A stretch of 64,000 bases of DNA from Pseudonocardia halophobica (GTDB lineage Bacteria; Actinomycetota; Actinomycetes; Mycobacteriales; Pseudonocardiaceae), in NCBI RefSeq assembly GCF_027922425.1, contig NZ_BSFQ01000016.1:87523-151522 (forward strand), read 5' to 3'. The notes below the pieces were generated by a model. That model made no database searches. It was not told the origin of the DNA and worked only from the letters and a program-made list of their open reading frames with translations. Position 1 is the first letter of the stretch. Every line of letters starts with the position of its first letter. Shown here one piece after another: positions 44,032 to 52,617 of the stretch. Position numbers and translations under genes: made by a program.

Positions 44032-45654
44032 TCACACCACCTGGAGCGCGAGGTCGACGCCCCGCCGGTTGCGTTCGCGGACGGCGTGCAGGGTGTGCAG
44101 GCGCAGGGCGTCGTCGCCGCCGAAGCCCTCCTCGGTCACGGCCAGCACTGCGGGCTCGCGCGCCAGCATCGCCTCGACGACGGCCTCGGTGAGCGGGGCG
44201 AAGCACGCGAGCAGGGCGCCGTCGGCGACCGACCAGCCTGCGACGCCGGCGAGGTCGACCTCCTCGACGGGCGCGGTGAGCGGGTGCCCGGCGGCCAGCA
44301 TCAGGCCGGTGAGGTCGGTGCCGCCCCCGGCGACGAGCCGGTAGGCCCGGAAGCCGAGGTCCGCGTCGGGCTCCGCCTCCGGCCGCAGCGCCGCCCCGGC
44401 CCGCCGCACCCGCTCCCGCGTGACGTCGGCGATCGACGAGTACGCGGTGCCCGGCGTCGGCTCCGGCAGCTGGACCAGCAGGAACCGCCGCTCCTCGCCA
44501 CTGGCCAGGTTCTCGGCGAACACGGCGTGCCCGAGCGTCCCGGAGCCGGCGAAGAAGTCGAGCACGAGATCGCCCGGGCCTGTGCCGATCTGCAGCATCC
44601 GGCGGACCAGCCGGGTCGGCTTGGGCGTGGTGAACGGCTCGTCCGCCCCGAACAGCGCGACCACCTCGCGCTTGGCCTCCTGGTTGTGCCCGGTCTCGTC
44701 GTGCCGCCACCACGTGTCCGGCACGATCCCCGCCTGCACCTCGCTGCGGAAGCCCTTGACCCGCGGCGGGTGGTCGCCGTCCCGGCCGAACCAGATCCGG
44801 CCGTCGGCGCGCAGCTCCTCGTAGCGGACCCGGTCGCCGTTCCAGTGCCGGCCCGCGGGCGGCCACACCTCCCGGCCCGACGGCAGCGTGACCGGGTACC
44901 GGTAGGTACCGGCCCGTTCCACGCCCTCCGAGCGGACCGAGAAGGAGACGCTCTGCCACGGCCCGCGCGGGTCGGCGTCGGGATTGCCGAAGGCCTTCTC
45001 CTGCGCCGCGCCGCGGGGGAGGAGCCGCCGGTCCCACGCCTCGACGTCCCGGGCGTAGACGAGCACGTGGTCGTGGCTGCCGGAGATCAACGCCCGGTTC
45101 TTCTTGGCGAACACCTTCTGCCAGGCCACCGTGGCGACGAAGTTCTCCTCGCCCCAGATCTCGTCCATGATCAGCCGCAGGTGCGCGACCTCCGTGTCGT
45201 CGATCGTCACGAAGATCGCGCCGTCCGGCCGCAGCAGCTCGCGGGCCAGCACCAGCCGCGGGTACATCATCGACAGCCAGCGCGAGTGCCGGCGCCCCGC
45301 GGTCTCGACGGCCGCGTTCGCCCGCCGCCCGAGGTCGTCGACCTGGCCGGAGAAGCGCAGGTAGGCGGCCATGGGGTCGGCGAAGTCGTCCGGGTACAGG
45401 AACTCCCGGCCGGTGTTGTACGGCGGGTCGATCGTGATCAGCTTGACCGCGCCGTGGTAGGCGCGGGACAGCAGCTTGAGGACCTCGAGGTTGTCCCCCT
45501 CGACGATCACGTTGCCGGTGGTGTCCCAGTCGACGGACTCCGCCGGCATCGGCTCGAGCGCGCCGGTGGGCGGCTCGCCGATCACCCGCAGGCACTCCGC
45601 CCGGCCGGGCCAGGTGAGGCCGAAGCGCTCACCCGGCCCGTCGGTCACGGTCAC
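44032..45654 (-). CDS. Type III restriction-modification Mod subunit (beta-class adenine methyltransferase)
   Basis: DNA N6-adenine methyltransferase of 540 residues. Motif IV VKLITIDPPYNTGREFLYPD (about 78) precedes motif I DLVLDFFAGSGTLGHAV (about 368), the beta-class order. Between them lies a roughly 200-residue target-recognition region (including SRSEV-type loop VKGFRSEVQAGIVPDTWWRH). SMMYPRLVLARELLRPDGAI and FVTIDDTEVAHLRLIMDEIW are classic Mod helices. GTG 45654 (or 45648) begins 7 bp after the M13 peptidase stop. Mod should methylate one strand of an asymmetric site. The recognition sequence cannot be read from the protein. Confidence 0.9.
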   Translation of the reverse strand: MTVTDGPGERFGLTWPGRAECLRVIGEPPTGALEPMPAESVDWDTTGNVIVEGDNLEVLKLLSRAYHGAVKLITIDPPYNTGREFLYPDDFADPMAAYLRFSGQVDDLGRRANAAVETAGRRHSRWLSMMYPRLVLARELLRPDGAIFVTIDDTEVAHLRLIMDEIWGEENFVATVAWQKVFAKKNRALISGSHDHVLVYARDVEAWDRRLLPRGAAQEKAFGNPDADPRGPWQSVSFSVRSEGVERAGTYRYPVTLPSGREVWPPAGRHWNGDRVRYEELRADGRIWFGRDGDHPPRVKGFRSEVQAGIVPDTWWRHDETGHNQEAKREVVALFGADEPFTTPKPTRLVRRMLQIGTGPGDLVLDFFAGSGTLGHAVFAENLASGEERRFLLVQLPEPTPGTAYSSIADVTRERVRRAGAALRPEAEPDADLGFRAYRLVAGGGTDLTGLMLAAGHPLTAPVEEVDLAGVAGWSVADGALLACFAPLTEAVVEAMLAREPAVLAVTEEGFGGDDALRLHTLHAVRERNRRGVDLALQVV

Positions 45655-45661
45655 GCGCGGC

Positions 45662-47656
45662 TCACCAGATGCGCACGCGCGCCTCGGGAGCGGTGAACAG
45701 CGCGTCCGACTCCCGGACGTCGAACGCCTCGTGGAAGGCGTCGAGGTTGGTGACGACGGCGTTGCAGCGCAGGTCCGGCGGCGAGTGCGGGTCGATCGTG
45801 AGCCGCCGGATCGCCTCCGCGTCCCGGGTCACGGCCCGCCACACCTGCGCCCAGCCGATCAGCACCCGCTGCAGCCCGGTGAACCCGTCGATCACCGGCG
45901 GCTCCGTGCCCTCGGTCGCGATCCGGTACGCCTTGATCGCGATCGTGAGCCCGCCGAGGTCGCCGATGTTCTCGCCGACGGTGAGCGCGCCGTTGACCTT
46001 GTGCTCCGGCAGTCCGGCGGGGGAGAGCCCGTCGTACTGGTCGATCAGGGCCTTGCTGCGCCGGTCGAACTCCGCCCGGTCGGCGGCCTCCCACCAGTCG
46101 GTCATGTTGCCGTCGCCGTCGTAGCGCGAGCCCTGGTCGTCGAAGCCGTGGCCGATCTCGTGCCCGATCACCGCGCCGATGCCGCCGTAGTTGGCGGCGT
46201 CGTCCGCCTCGGGGTCGAAGAAGGGCGGCTGCAGGATCGCGGCCGGGAAGACGATCTCGTTCATCCGCGGGTGGTAGTAGGCGTTGACCGTCTGCGGGGT
46301 CATCAGCCACTCGTCCCGGTCGACCGGGCCGCCGATGCGGTTCAGGTCGTAGTCGAAGTCCCACTCGGCGGCGCGCAGGACGTTGCCGAGCAGGTCGTCG
46401 CCCTTGACCTCGAGCGCCGAGTAGTCCTTCCACTTGTCCGGGTAGCCGATCTTCGGCGTGAACTTCCCGAGCTTCTCCAGCGCCCGCTCGCGGGTGGCCG
46501 GGCTCATCCAGTCCAGCGCCGAGATGCTCTGCCGGTACGCCTCGACGAGGTTCGCGACCAGCTCGACCATCCGCTCCTTGGACGAGGCCGGGAAGTGCCG
46601 CTCCACGTAGAGCTTGCCGACGGCCTCGCCGATCGCGCTCTCGACCACCGAGACGCCGCGCTTCCAGCGCTCGCGCAGGGCCGGGGTGCCGGAGAGGGTG
46701 CGGCCGTAGAAGTCGAAGTCCTCGTCGACGACGGCTCCGGTCAGGTAGTCCGCGGACGCCGATGCGGTGCGGATCGACAGCCACGCCTGCCACTGCTCGA
46801 GCGGGAGCTCCGCCCAGAGCTTCGCCGCGGCCAGCACGAACGACGGCTGCCGGACGACGACCTCGGCGAACGCCGCATCGCCGTCGCCCGCCCGCCCGGC
46901 CCGCAGCGCCGCGTGCCAGGACTCCCAGGGGAACTCCGGGGCGTTGGCCTGCACCGCGGGCCACGTCATCAGGGTGTAGGTCTTCTCCGCGTCCCGGTTG
47001 GTCACCCGGTCCCAGGACACGGCGGCGAGCGCGGTCTCCAGCTCCATGACCGTCGCCGCGAGCCCCGCCGGGTCCTCGAGCCCGACCAGGCCGGCGAGCC
47101 GCTCCAGGTGGGTCACGTACTTGGCGCGGATCTCCGCGTAGGCGTCCTCGCGGTAGTAGGACTCGTCGGGCAGCCCGAGGCCGGACTGCGAGAGGTGCAC
47201 CAGGTAGCGGTCCGAGTCCTTCGCGTCCGTCGCGACGTAGACGCCGAACAGGGAGGCCCGGCCGTGCCGCTGCCGGCGGCCCAGCACCGCGGCGAGCTCG
47301 GCCTTGTCCGCGGCCTGCGCGATCTCCGCCAGCAGCGGGCGCAGCGGCTCGACGCCCCGGGCCTCGATCCCGTCCGTGTCCATGAAGGAGGCGTAGAGGT
47401 CGGCGATCTGCCGGGCCTCGGGTCCCTCGAGGTCGCCCGCGCCCTCGACGATCGCCCGCACGTCCTCCTCGGCCCGGTCCCGCAGGTCGCGGAACGCGCC
47501 GTCCTGCGCGCGGTCGTCCGGGATCACGTGGCTGGTCAGCCAGGCGCCGTTGACGTGGCCGAACAGGTCGTCCTGGGGGCGGGTGCCGGTGTCGACCCAC
47601 CGCAGGTCCAGACCGCTGCGGCGGGTCCCGTTCGCTGTCTCGGGGGAGGTCGTCAC
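45662..47656 (-). CDS. M13 family zinc metallopeptidase (neprilysin/PepO-like)
   Basis: A 664-residue zinc endopeptidase. The zinc site is GAVIGHEIGHGFDDQGSRYD (HExxH, about 505) with the third ligand in LTVGENIGDLGG (ExxxD). NAYYHPRMNEIVFPAAILQP (NAYY, about 455) and the C-terminal RCNAVVTNLDAFHEAFDV block are family features. There is no signal peptide, so it is probably cytoplasmic like other bacterial PepO proteins. GTG 47656 overlaps the LLM gene stop (GTGA); ATG 47665 is in frame. It is in one operon with the LLM gene before it and mod-res after it. Confidence 0.9.
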   Translation of the reverse strand: MTTSPETANGTRRSGLDLRWVDTGTRPQDDLFGHVNGAWLTSHVIPDDRAQDGAFRDLRDRAEEDVRAIVEGAGDLEGPEARQIADLYASFMDTDGIEARGVEPLRPLLAEIAQAADKAELAAVLGRRQRHGRASLFGVYVATDAKDSDRYLVHLSQSGLGLPDESYYREDAYAEIRAKYVTHLERLAGLVGLEDPAGLAATVMELETALAAVSWDRVTNRDAEKTYTLMTWPAVQANAPEFPWESWHAALRAGRAGDGDAAFAEVVVRQPSFVLAAAKLWAELPLEQWQAWLSIRTASASADYLTGAVVDEDFDFYGRTLSGTPALRERWKRGVSVVESAIGEAVGKLYVERHFPASSKERMVELVANLVEAYRQSISALDWMSPATRERALEKLGKFTPKIGYPDKWKDYSALEVKGDDLLGNVLRAAEWDFDYDLNRIGGPVDRDEWLMTPQTVNAYYHPRMNEIVFPAAILQPPFFDPEADDAANYGGIGAVIGHEIGHGFDDQGSRYDGDGNMTDWWEAADRAEFDRRSKALIDQYDGLSPAGLPEHKVNGALTVGENIGDLGGLTIAIKAYRIATEGTEPPVIDGFTGLQRVLIGWAQVWRAVTRDAEAIRRLTIDPHSPPDLRCNAVVTNLDAFHEAFDVRESDALFTAPEARVRIW

Positions 47657-48489
47657 GCCGTCCATCCTGCCGTCCGCCGCGGCCCGGCCGCCACGGGTTC
47701 GCGCACGGCGGAGACGGCGGCGGAGACGGCATCGGCGGCGACGGCGAGTGTGCGCAGGTGGCCGGCCAGGTCGGTACGGGTCGGCTGGGTCTGCAGCAGC
47801 AGTGCGCTCGCCCACGGCAGCGCGGCGTCGGCCCGCAGGCGGGCGGCGACCTCGGCGGCGGGCTCGCCCGCCCGGATCAGCCGGGACACCGCGACCCGCG
47901 GCTCGGCGGCCGCCCGCGCCCAGTAGCGCTCGAGGTCCGGGGCCGCGCCCTGCGGCCGGCCGCTGATCACGCCGATCCCGCGGGCCGCGGCCGCGTCGAC
48001 CCCGCGGCGCGAGCCCGTGGCCCACCACATCCGGTCGAGCAGGCCGGGCGCGTCGGGCACGAGCGTGGCGCCGCCGAGGATCTCCCGCAGCTCGTCGACG
48101 GCCGCGGCGCAGTCGGCGTGCCGCCGCTCGTGGTCGCGGCCGAACAGGGCCGACGCCGCCGGGTCCGAGCCCGCGCCGACGCCCAGCTCCAGGCGCTCGC
48201 CGGACAGCGCGTCGAGCACCGCGGCGTCCTCGGCCACCCGCCGCGGGTCCTCCAGTGCCGCCGCGATCACCCCCGTTCCGAGCCGGATCCGACTCGTGGC
48301 CTGTGCGACCGCGGCGAGCAGGACGAAGGGGGAGGGCAGGTAGCCCTGGGCCTCGCTCGCGTGGTGCTGGGCGACCCAGAAGGAGGCGAACCCGGCGGCC
48401 TCGGCCGCGACGGCCAGCTCGACGGTGTCGCGGTAGGCGTCGCGCGGGGAGCCCAGGCCCCCGACGTGCGTGAGGTAGCCGAGCTCCAT
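47653..48489 (-). CDS. LLM-class flavin-dependent oxidoreductase
   Basis: Luciferase-like TIM barrel of 278 residues. MELGYLTHVGGLGSPRDAYR is followed by FASFWVAQHHASEAQGYLPS (the A-Q-H-H block), RIRLGTGVIAAALEDPRRVA and LELGVGAGSDPAASALFGRD. The short C-terminus (about 50 residues less than typical) is odd but ends in an orderly GTGA overlap with the peptidase gene. It is likely an FMN/F420 monooxygenase or reductase. It heads the operon LLM-M13-mod-res. Confidence 0.85.
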   Translation of the reverse strand: MELGYLTHVGGLGSPRDAYRDTVELAVAAEAAGFASFWVAQHHASEAQGYLPSPFVLLAAVAQATSRIRLGTGVIAAALEDPRRVAEDAAVLDALSGERLELGVGAGSDPAASALFGRDHERRHADCAAAVDELREILGGATLVPDAPGLLDRMWWATGSRRGVDAAAARGIGVISGRPQGAAPDLERYWARAAAEPRVAVSRLIRAGEPAAEVAARLRADAALPWASALLLQTQPTRTDLAGHLRTLAVAADAVSAAVSAVREPVAAGPRRTAGWTA

Positions 48490-48598
48490 GCACGGAACGT
48501 ACCGACGGGTTGACGTTGTGTGACGATCGGCAGGGGTGACGGCGGACACTCGGCGGATCGCCTTGCGCACCAGGGGCGAGTGACGCGAGTATCCGATC

Positions 48599-48724
48599 GT
48601 GACCCCGGAACTCCGACTCGTGGCTCGGCTCTACGTCGACCTGTGTCGGACCAACGTGGACCTCTGTCCGGTGGACCTCGACCTCTTCTGGACGGGGTCG
48701 GCGACGCGCTGCTGGTTCGGTTGA
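48599..48724 (+). CDS. Cys-containing putative leader peptide upstream of tauD
   Basis: A 41-codon open frame, GTG to TGA. It starts VTPELRLVARLYVDLCRTNV and ends TRCWFG, with three Cys codons (16, 23, 38). The L-V-x-R-L-[HY]-V-D-L-C-R pattern resembles short actinobacterial 'putative leader peptides' placed before sulfur-assimilation genes, which are thought to sense cysteine by ribosome stalling. Here the downstream gene is a TauD-type dioxygenase. A perfect hairpin follows within 5 bp of its stop. Too short for ordinary gene calls, so confidence is moderate. Confidence 0.55.
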   Translation: MTPELRLVARLYVDLCRTNVDLCPVDLDLFWTGSATRCWFG

Positions 48725-48728
48725 GCGC

Positions 48729-48746
48729 GGCGGGCACCTGCCCGCC
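48729..48746 (+). promoter_or_regulatory. Hairpin after the leader peptide (possible attenuator)
   Basis: GGCGGGC / GCCCGCC with an ACCT loop forms a perfect 7-bp GC stem, starting 5 bp after the leader stop. No U-run follows, so it would act as a Rho-independent-like stem, a ribosome-position-dependent structure, or part of a larger fold. Confidence 0.45.
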
Positions 48747-48830
48747 CTCACCGCACGTCCGCCTGCACGAACCGTGTCGCGGACGTCCCGTGCCCGTCGA
48801 CGACGTCGTCACCCTCCCGATCTCCCCGGT

Positions 48831-48850
48831 CGCGGCGTGCGCACGCCGCG
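48831..48850. promoter_or_regulatory. 20-bp perfect palindrome ahead of tauD
   Basis: CGCGGCGTGCGCACGCCGCG is its own reverse complement and ends 22 bp before the TauD ATG. It could be an operator or a translation-blocking hairpin in the leader transcript. Confidence 0.45.
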
Positions 48851-48871
48851 CAGACGTTCCCGGAGCCACTC

Positions 48872-49777
48872 ATGTCGCCTGCGTCCCTGTCCGCCCTGCC
48901 CACCCCGGCCGCCGCGGTCCTGAACCTCGAGCCGCTCGGCCCGCGCTTCGGCGCGATCGTGCACGACGTCGACCTCGCCACCGCCTCCGACGAGCAGGTC
49001 GCCGCGATCCGGGCCGAGCTCACCGCCCGCAAGGTGCTGTTCTTCCGCGGCCAGCACGACCTCGACCCGAGCGGCCAGGTCCGGCTCGGCAACCGGATCG
49101 GCGAGCTCACGGCGTCGCACCCGGTCGTCCCGGGCATCGACGAGAACCACACCGAGATCTACGCGCTCGACTCCGCCGACGACGGGTACGCCGACGTCTG
49201 GCACACCGACGTCACCTTCATGAAGCGCCCGCCGCTGGGCTCGATCCTGCGTGCGGTCACCCTGCCCCCGGCCGGCGGCGACACGAACTGGGCGGACCTG
49301 GAGCTGGCGTTCGAGTCGCTGGCCCCGCCAGTGCAGCGGCTCGCCGAGCAGCTCGACGCCGTGCACGACGGCACCAAGGACTTCGGCTACTACCTCGCCC
49401 AGCGCCGGCAGGGCCGGGGCAGCGAGTGGGACGGCGAGACGGTCACCAGCCTCGACCCGGTGGTCCACCCCGTCGTGCGGGTGCACCCGGAGACCGGGCG
49501 GAGGTCGCTGTTCGTGAACCCCGGCTTCACGGTGCGGATCGACGGCGTGTCCGACGCCGAGAGCCGATCCCTGCTCGACCTGTTCTTCGCGCACCTCACC
49601 AAGCCCGAGCACGTCGTGCGGCACCGCTGGGCCGAGGGCGACGTCGCTATGTGGGACAACCGGGCCACCGCCCACTACGCCAACCGGGACTACGGCGACG
49701 CCCGCCGCGTCATGCACCGCGTGACCCTGCGCGGCGACGCGCCGGTGGGCGTCGAGGTGCTGCGGAACGCCGGCTGA
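48872..49777 (+). CDS. TauD/TfdA family 2-oxoglutarate-dependent dioxygenase
   Basis: Fe(II)/2-oxoglutarate dioxygenase of 301 residues. The HxD pair is in YADVWHTDVTFMKRPPLGSI (about 110), the distal His in RRVMHRVTLRGD (about 280) with the 2-oxoglutarate Arg nearby, and VLFFRGQHDLDPSGQVRLGN near residue 55 is a TauD block. Family members release sulfite from taurine or cleave alkyl sulfates or aryloxyacetates. The Cys leader peptide upstream favours a sulfur-source substrate. ATG 48872 is used. Confidence 0.9.
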   Translation: MSPASLSALPTPAAAVLNLEPLGPRFGAIVHDVDLATASDEQVAAIRAELTARKVLFFRGQHDLDPSGQVRLGNRIGELTASHPVVPGIDENHTEIYALDSADDGYADVWHTDVTFMKRPPLGSILRAVTLPPAGGDTNWADLELAFESLAPPVQRLAEQLDAVHDGTKDFGYYLAQRRQGRGSEWDGETVTSLDPVVHPVVRVHPETGRRSLFVNPGFTVRIDGVSDAESRSLLDLFFAHLTKPEHVVRHRWAEGDVAMWDNRATAHYANRDYGDARRVMHRVTLRGDAPVGVEVLRNAG

Positions 49778-49841
49778 GACCCCGGCACCCGTTCGGGGTC
49801 CCGGGCGCGCCGCCGCGACGCGCGGATGGGAGTCTCGGGGC

Positions 49842-50780
49842 ATGCGCGCGATCGGGGTGAACCAGTACGGCGGGCCTGAGGCCCTCGAGGTCGTCGAGCT
49901 GCCGGAGCCGCACGCCGGGCCGGGGCAGATCCGGATCCGGGTGCACGCGGCGGCGGTCAACCCCACCGACACCTACGTCCGGGACGGGTCGCGGGCCGAG
50001 CGGCAGCGCAAGGACCCGCCGCCGTACGTGCCGGGGATGGACGCCGCCGGCGTCGTCGACGAGATCGGTGAGGGCGCGGAGGGCGGGCTCGCCCTCGGCG
50101 ACGCCGTCATGGCGGTCGTGGTGCCGGACGGCGCGCACGGCGCCTACGCGGAGTACGTCGTGGTGCCGGTCGGCTCGGTCGTGCGCGCGCCCGCCGGGGC
50201 CGACCACGCCCACGCGGCCACGCTGCCGATGAACGGGATGACCGCGCGCCGGACCCTGGACCTGCTCGACCCCGAGCCCGGGGCCACCCTCGCCGTCACC
50301 GGTGCGGCCGGGGCCTACGGCGGGTACGTGGTGCAGCTGGCGAAGGCGGCCGGGCTGCGGGTGGTCGCCGACGCCGCCGACGCCGACGTCGAGCTGCTCC
50401 GCAAGCTCGGCGCCGACGTCGTCGTCCCGCGCGGCGACGCCGTGGCCGAGCGGATCCGCGAGGCGGTCCCCGGGGGCGTCGACGCGCTGGCCGACGGGTC
50501 GGTGCAGGGCGACCTGCTGCTGCCCGCGGTCCGGGACGGCGGCCGGATCGCCACCGTCCGCGGGTACCGCGGGCCGGAGGAGCGGGGCATCACCTGGCAT
50601 CCGGTGTGGGTGCGGGACATCGCCGAGGACCGCGAGCGGCTCGACGCGCTGCGCGTGCTCGCCGAGTCCGGCGCCGTCACGCTGCGGGTCGCCGCGACCT
50701 ACCCGGCCGAGCGCGCCCCCGAGGCCCACGCCCGCCTGCAGGAGGGCGGGACCCGGGGGCGGCTCGTGCTGGAGTTCTAG
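49842..50780 (+). CDS. NADP-dependent quinone oxidoreductase-like MDR protein
   Basis: Zinc-free MDR of 312 residues. N-terminal VHAAAVNPTDTYVRDGSRAE and YVPGMDAAGVVDEIGEG. Rossmann motif TLAVTGAAGAYGGYVVQLAK (GAAGAYG-type, about 150). Conserved Cys or His zinc ligands are absent. It likely reduces an activated double bond. Its TAG stop and that of the convergent monooxygenase share the same CTAG (50777-50780). Confidence 0.85.
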   Translation: MRAIGVNQYGGPEALEVVELPEPHAGPGQIRIRVHAAAVNPTDTYVRDGSRAERQRKDPPPYVPGMDAAGVVDEIGEGAEGGLALGDAVMAVVVPDGAHGAYAEYVVVPVGSVVRAPAGADHAHAATLPMNGMTARRTLDLLDPEPGATLAVTGAAGAYGGYVVQLAKAAGLRVVADAADADVELLRKLGADVVVPRGDAVAERIREAVPGGVDALADGSVQGDLLLPAVRDGGRIATVRGYRGPEERGITWHPVWVRDIAEDRERLDALRVLAESGAVTLRVAATYPAERAPEAHARLQEGGTRGRLVLEF

Positions 50781-52492
50781 GACGCCGCAGCGGCCGCCTC
50801 CTCGGCCAGCTCGGTGTACCGGGCCCGCGCGATCCCGCTGAACCTGCCGTTCGTGGCCGCTCCGCTCTTGCCGCGGGCGAACCCGTCGTAGTCACGCGCG
50901 GCGACCTCGTCGCACAGCAGCCGGTACACCCCCACCCCGCCCGCGTACGGGTACAGCCGGCGCGGCTTGCCCGGGATGTTCGCGCCCACCCACCAGGAGT
51001 TCGCCCGCGGCAGCAACGTCGTCGCGGTGACCTCGTCGTGGTGGGAGACCCAGTCGTCCTCCGCCTCGGGCAGGGCCTCGATGGTGTCGTACCCCTGCTC
51101 CTCCAGCCGGCGGAGGCAGTCGGTGATCCAGTCCACGTGCTGCTCGATGGACACCGGCATGTTGCTGAGCACCGACGGGCTCTGCGGACCGGTGATCATG
51201 AACAGGTTCGGGAACCCGTGGGTGGCGATGCCGAGGTAGGTGTGGGGTCCGTCGGCCCACTTCTCCTCGAGCCCGAGCCCGTCCCGCCCGCGGATGCCGA
51301 GCTTGAACAGCGTTCCGGTCATCGCGTCGAACCCCGTGGCGTACACGATGACGTCGACCTCGTACTCGGCCTCGGCGGTCCGCACCCCGGCGGGTGTGAT
51401 CTCCTGGATCGGCGCCTCCCGGACGTTCACCAACGTGACGTTCTCGCGGTTGAACGTCTCGTAGTACCCGTTCTCCAGCGGCGGTCGCTTGGTGAAGAAC
51501 GGGTGGTCGCGGGGCGAGAGCAGTTCCGCGACCTCCGGGTCCTGCACGCGCTCGCGGATCCGGGCCCGCAGGAACTCCGCGGCGGTCTCGTTCGCCTGTT
51601 CGTCGAGCAGCAGGTCGTTGAAGGTCGTGCCGAGCCGGAACCCGCCGCGTTCCCAGGCCTCCGCGAAGATCCGCTGCCGCTCCTCGTCCGAGACCGACAG
51701 CGCGGTGCGCTGCGCGACGTCGTAGGGGAAGCCGAACGCCGTCTCGCGCGTCGCCTTCCAGATGTCGCGGTACTCCGCCTTGATCTTCCGGCCGTCCTCG
51801 GCGTCCATCGGCCGGTTGCCGCCCGCGATGTCGTAGTTCGCGGTCCGCTGCAGCACATACACGTTTGCCGCCTGCTCGGCGATCTCCGGGACGGCCTGCA
51901 CCGCGGTCGCCCCCGTGCCGATCACCGCGACCCGCTTGCCGGTGAAGTCGACGCCCTCGTGCGGCCACACGCCGGTGTGGTAGGACTCGCCGCGGAAGCT
52001 GTCCCGGCCCGGGAACTCGGGCAGGTTCGTCGTCGACAGGCAGCCGACCGCGGTGATCAGGAAGGTCGCCGTCACCTGGGTGCCGTCGTCGGTGCGGACC
52101 GTCCACCGCCCGGTGGCGTCGTCGTACTCCGCGCCGACGACCCGGGTGCCGAACCGGATGTCCTTCCGCAGGTCGTACCGGTCGGCGACGTGGCGCAGGT
52201 AGCTCAGGATCTCCGGCTGGGCCGCGAAGCGCTCGCTCCAGGTCCACTCCTGCAGCAGATCCTCCGAGAGCCGGTCGGAGAAGCTGTAGAAGTAGCTCTC
52301 CGAGTCGCACCGGGCGCCCGGGTACCGGTTCCAGTACCAGGTTCCGCCGACGTCGTCGCCGGCCTCGAACACCCGGGCGGAGAGGCCGAGGGTGTCGCGG
52401 AGCCGGTGCAGCATGTAGAGCCCCGAGAATCCGGCGCCGACGACGACGGCGTCGAACTCCTCCGGGACCTGGTCCGTGTGCGCGTGGGACAT
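50777..52492 (-). CDS. Flavin-containing (Baeyer-Villiger-type) monooxygenase
   Basis: FAD/NADPH monooxygenase of 571 residues. FAD fold AVVVGAGFSGLYMLHRLRDT (about 16), GTWYWNRYPGARCDSESYFY typical of cyclohexanone-monooxygenase relatives, BVMO fingerprint SFRGESYHTGVWPHEG (F-x-G-x3-H-x3-W-P, about 165-180), and NADPH fold RVAVIGTGATAVQAVPEIAE (about 190). It inserts oxygen next to a carbonyl in cyclic, steroid or linear ketones. The preferred ketone is unknown. ATG 52492 follows GGAGAACC. A near-palindrome with an ACGATCGT core lies about 75 bp upstream. Confidence 0.92.
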   Translation of the reverse strand: MSHAHTDQVPEEFDAVVVGAGFSGLYMLHRLRDTLGLSARVFEAGDDVGGTWYWNRYPGARCDSESYFYSFSDRLSEDLLQEWTWSERFAAQPEILSYLRHVADRYDLRKDIRFGTRVVGAEYDDATGRWTVRTDDGTQVTATFLITAVGCLSTTNLPEFPGRDSFRGESYHTGVWPHEGVDFTGKRVAVIGTGATAVQAVPEIAEQAANVYVLQRTANYDIAGGNRPMDAEDGRKIKAEYRDIWKATRETAFGFPYDVAQRTALSVSDEERQRIFAEAWERGGFRLGTTFNDLLLDEQANETAAEFLRARIRERVQDPEVAELLSPRDHPFFTKRPPLENGYYETFNRENVTLVNVREAPIQEITPAGVRTAEAEYEVDVIVYATGFDAMTGTLFKLGIRGRDGLGLEEKWADGPHTYLGIATHGFPNLFMITGPQSPSVLSNMPVSIEQHVDWITDCLRRLEEQGYDTIEALPEAEDDWVSHHDEVTATTLLPRANSWWVGANIPGKPRRLYPYAGGVGVYRLLCDEVAARDYDGFARGKSGAATNGRFSGIARARYTELAEEAAAAAS

Positions 52493-52567
52493 GGTTCTCC
52501 TCGTCCGGTTGGTCTCCGTTGACCCGACACGGCGCCGCCGACGTGACGACGGCGTCACATGACCGGA

Positions 52568-52581
52568 CTAACGATCGTAAG
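52568..52581. promoter_or_regulatory. TetR-like near-palindrome upstream of the monooxygenase
   Basis: CTAACGATCGTAAG is palindromic except for one base pair and shares the ACGATCGT core with the operator at 53662-53681. It is positioned to control the monooxygenase start at 52492. Confidence 0.45.
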
Positions 52582-52617
52582 GTCGGGCACAAGGGCCCGT
52601 GACCGCCGAACGGTTGC

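Noticed and set aside
41744..45595. 1283-codon open frame on minus strand over mod-res
   Set aside because: Out of frame with the helicase and methyltransferase motifs and of Arg/Ala/Gly-rich composition, so it is a high-GC shadow frame.
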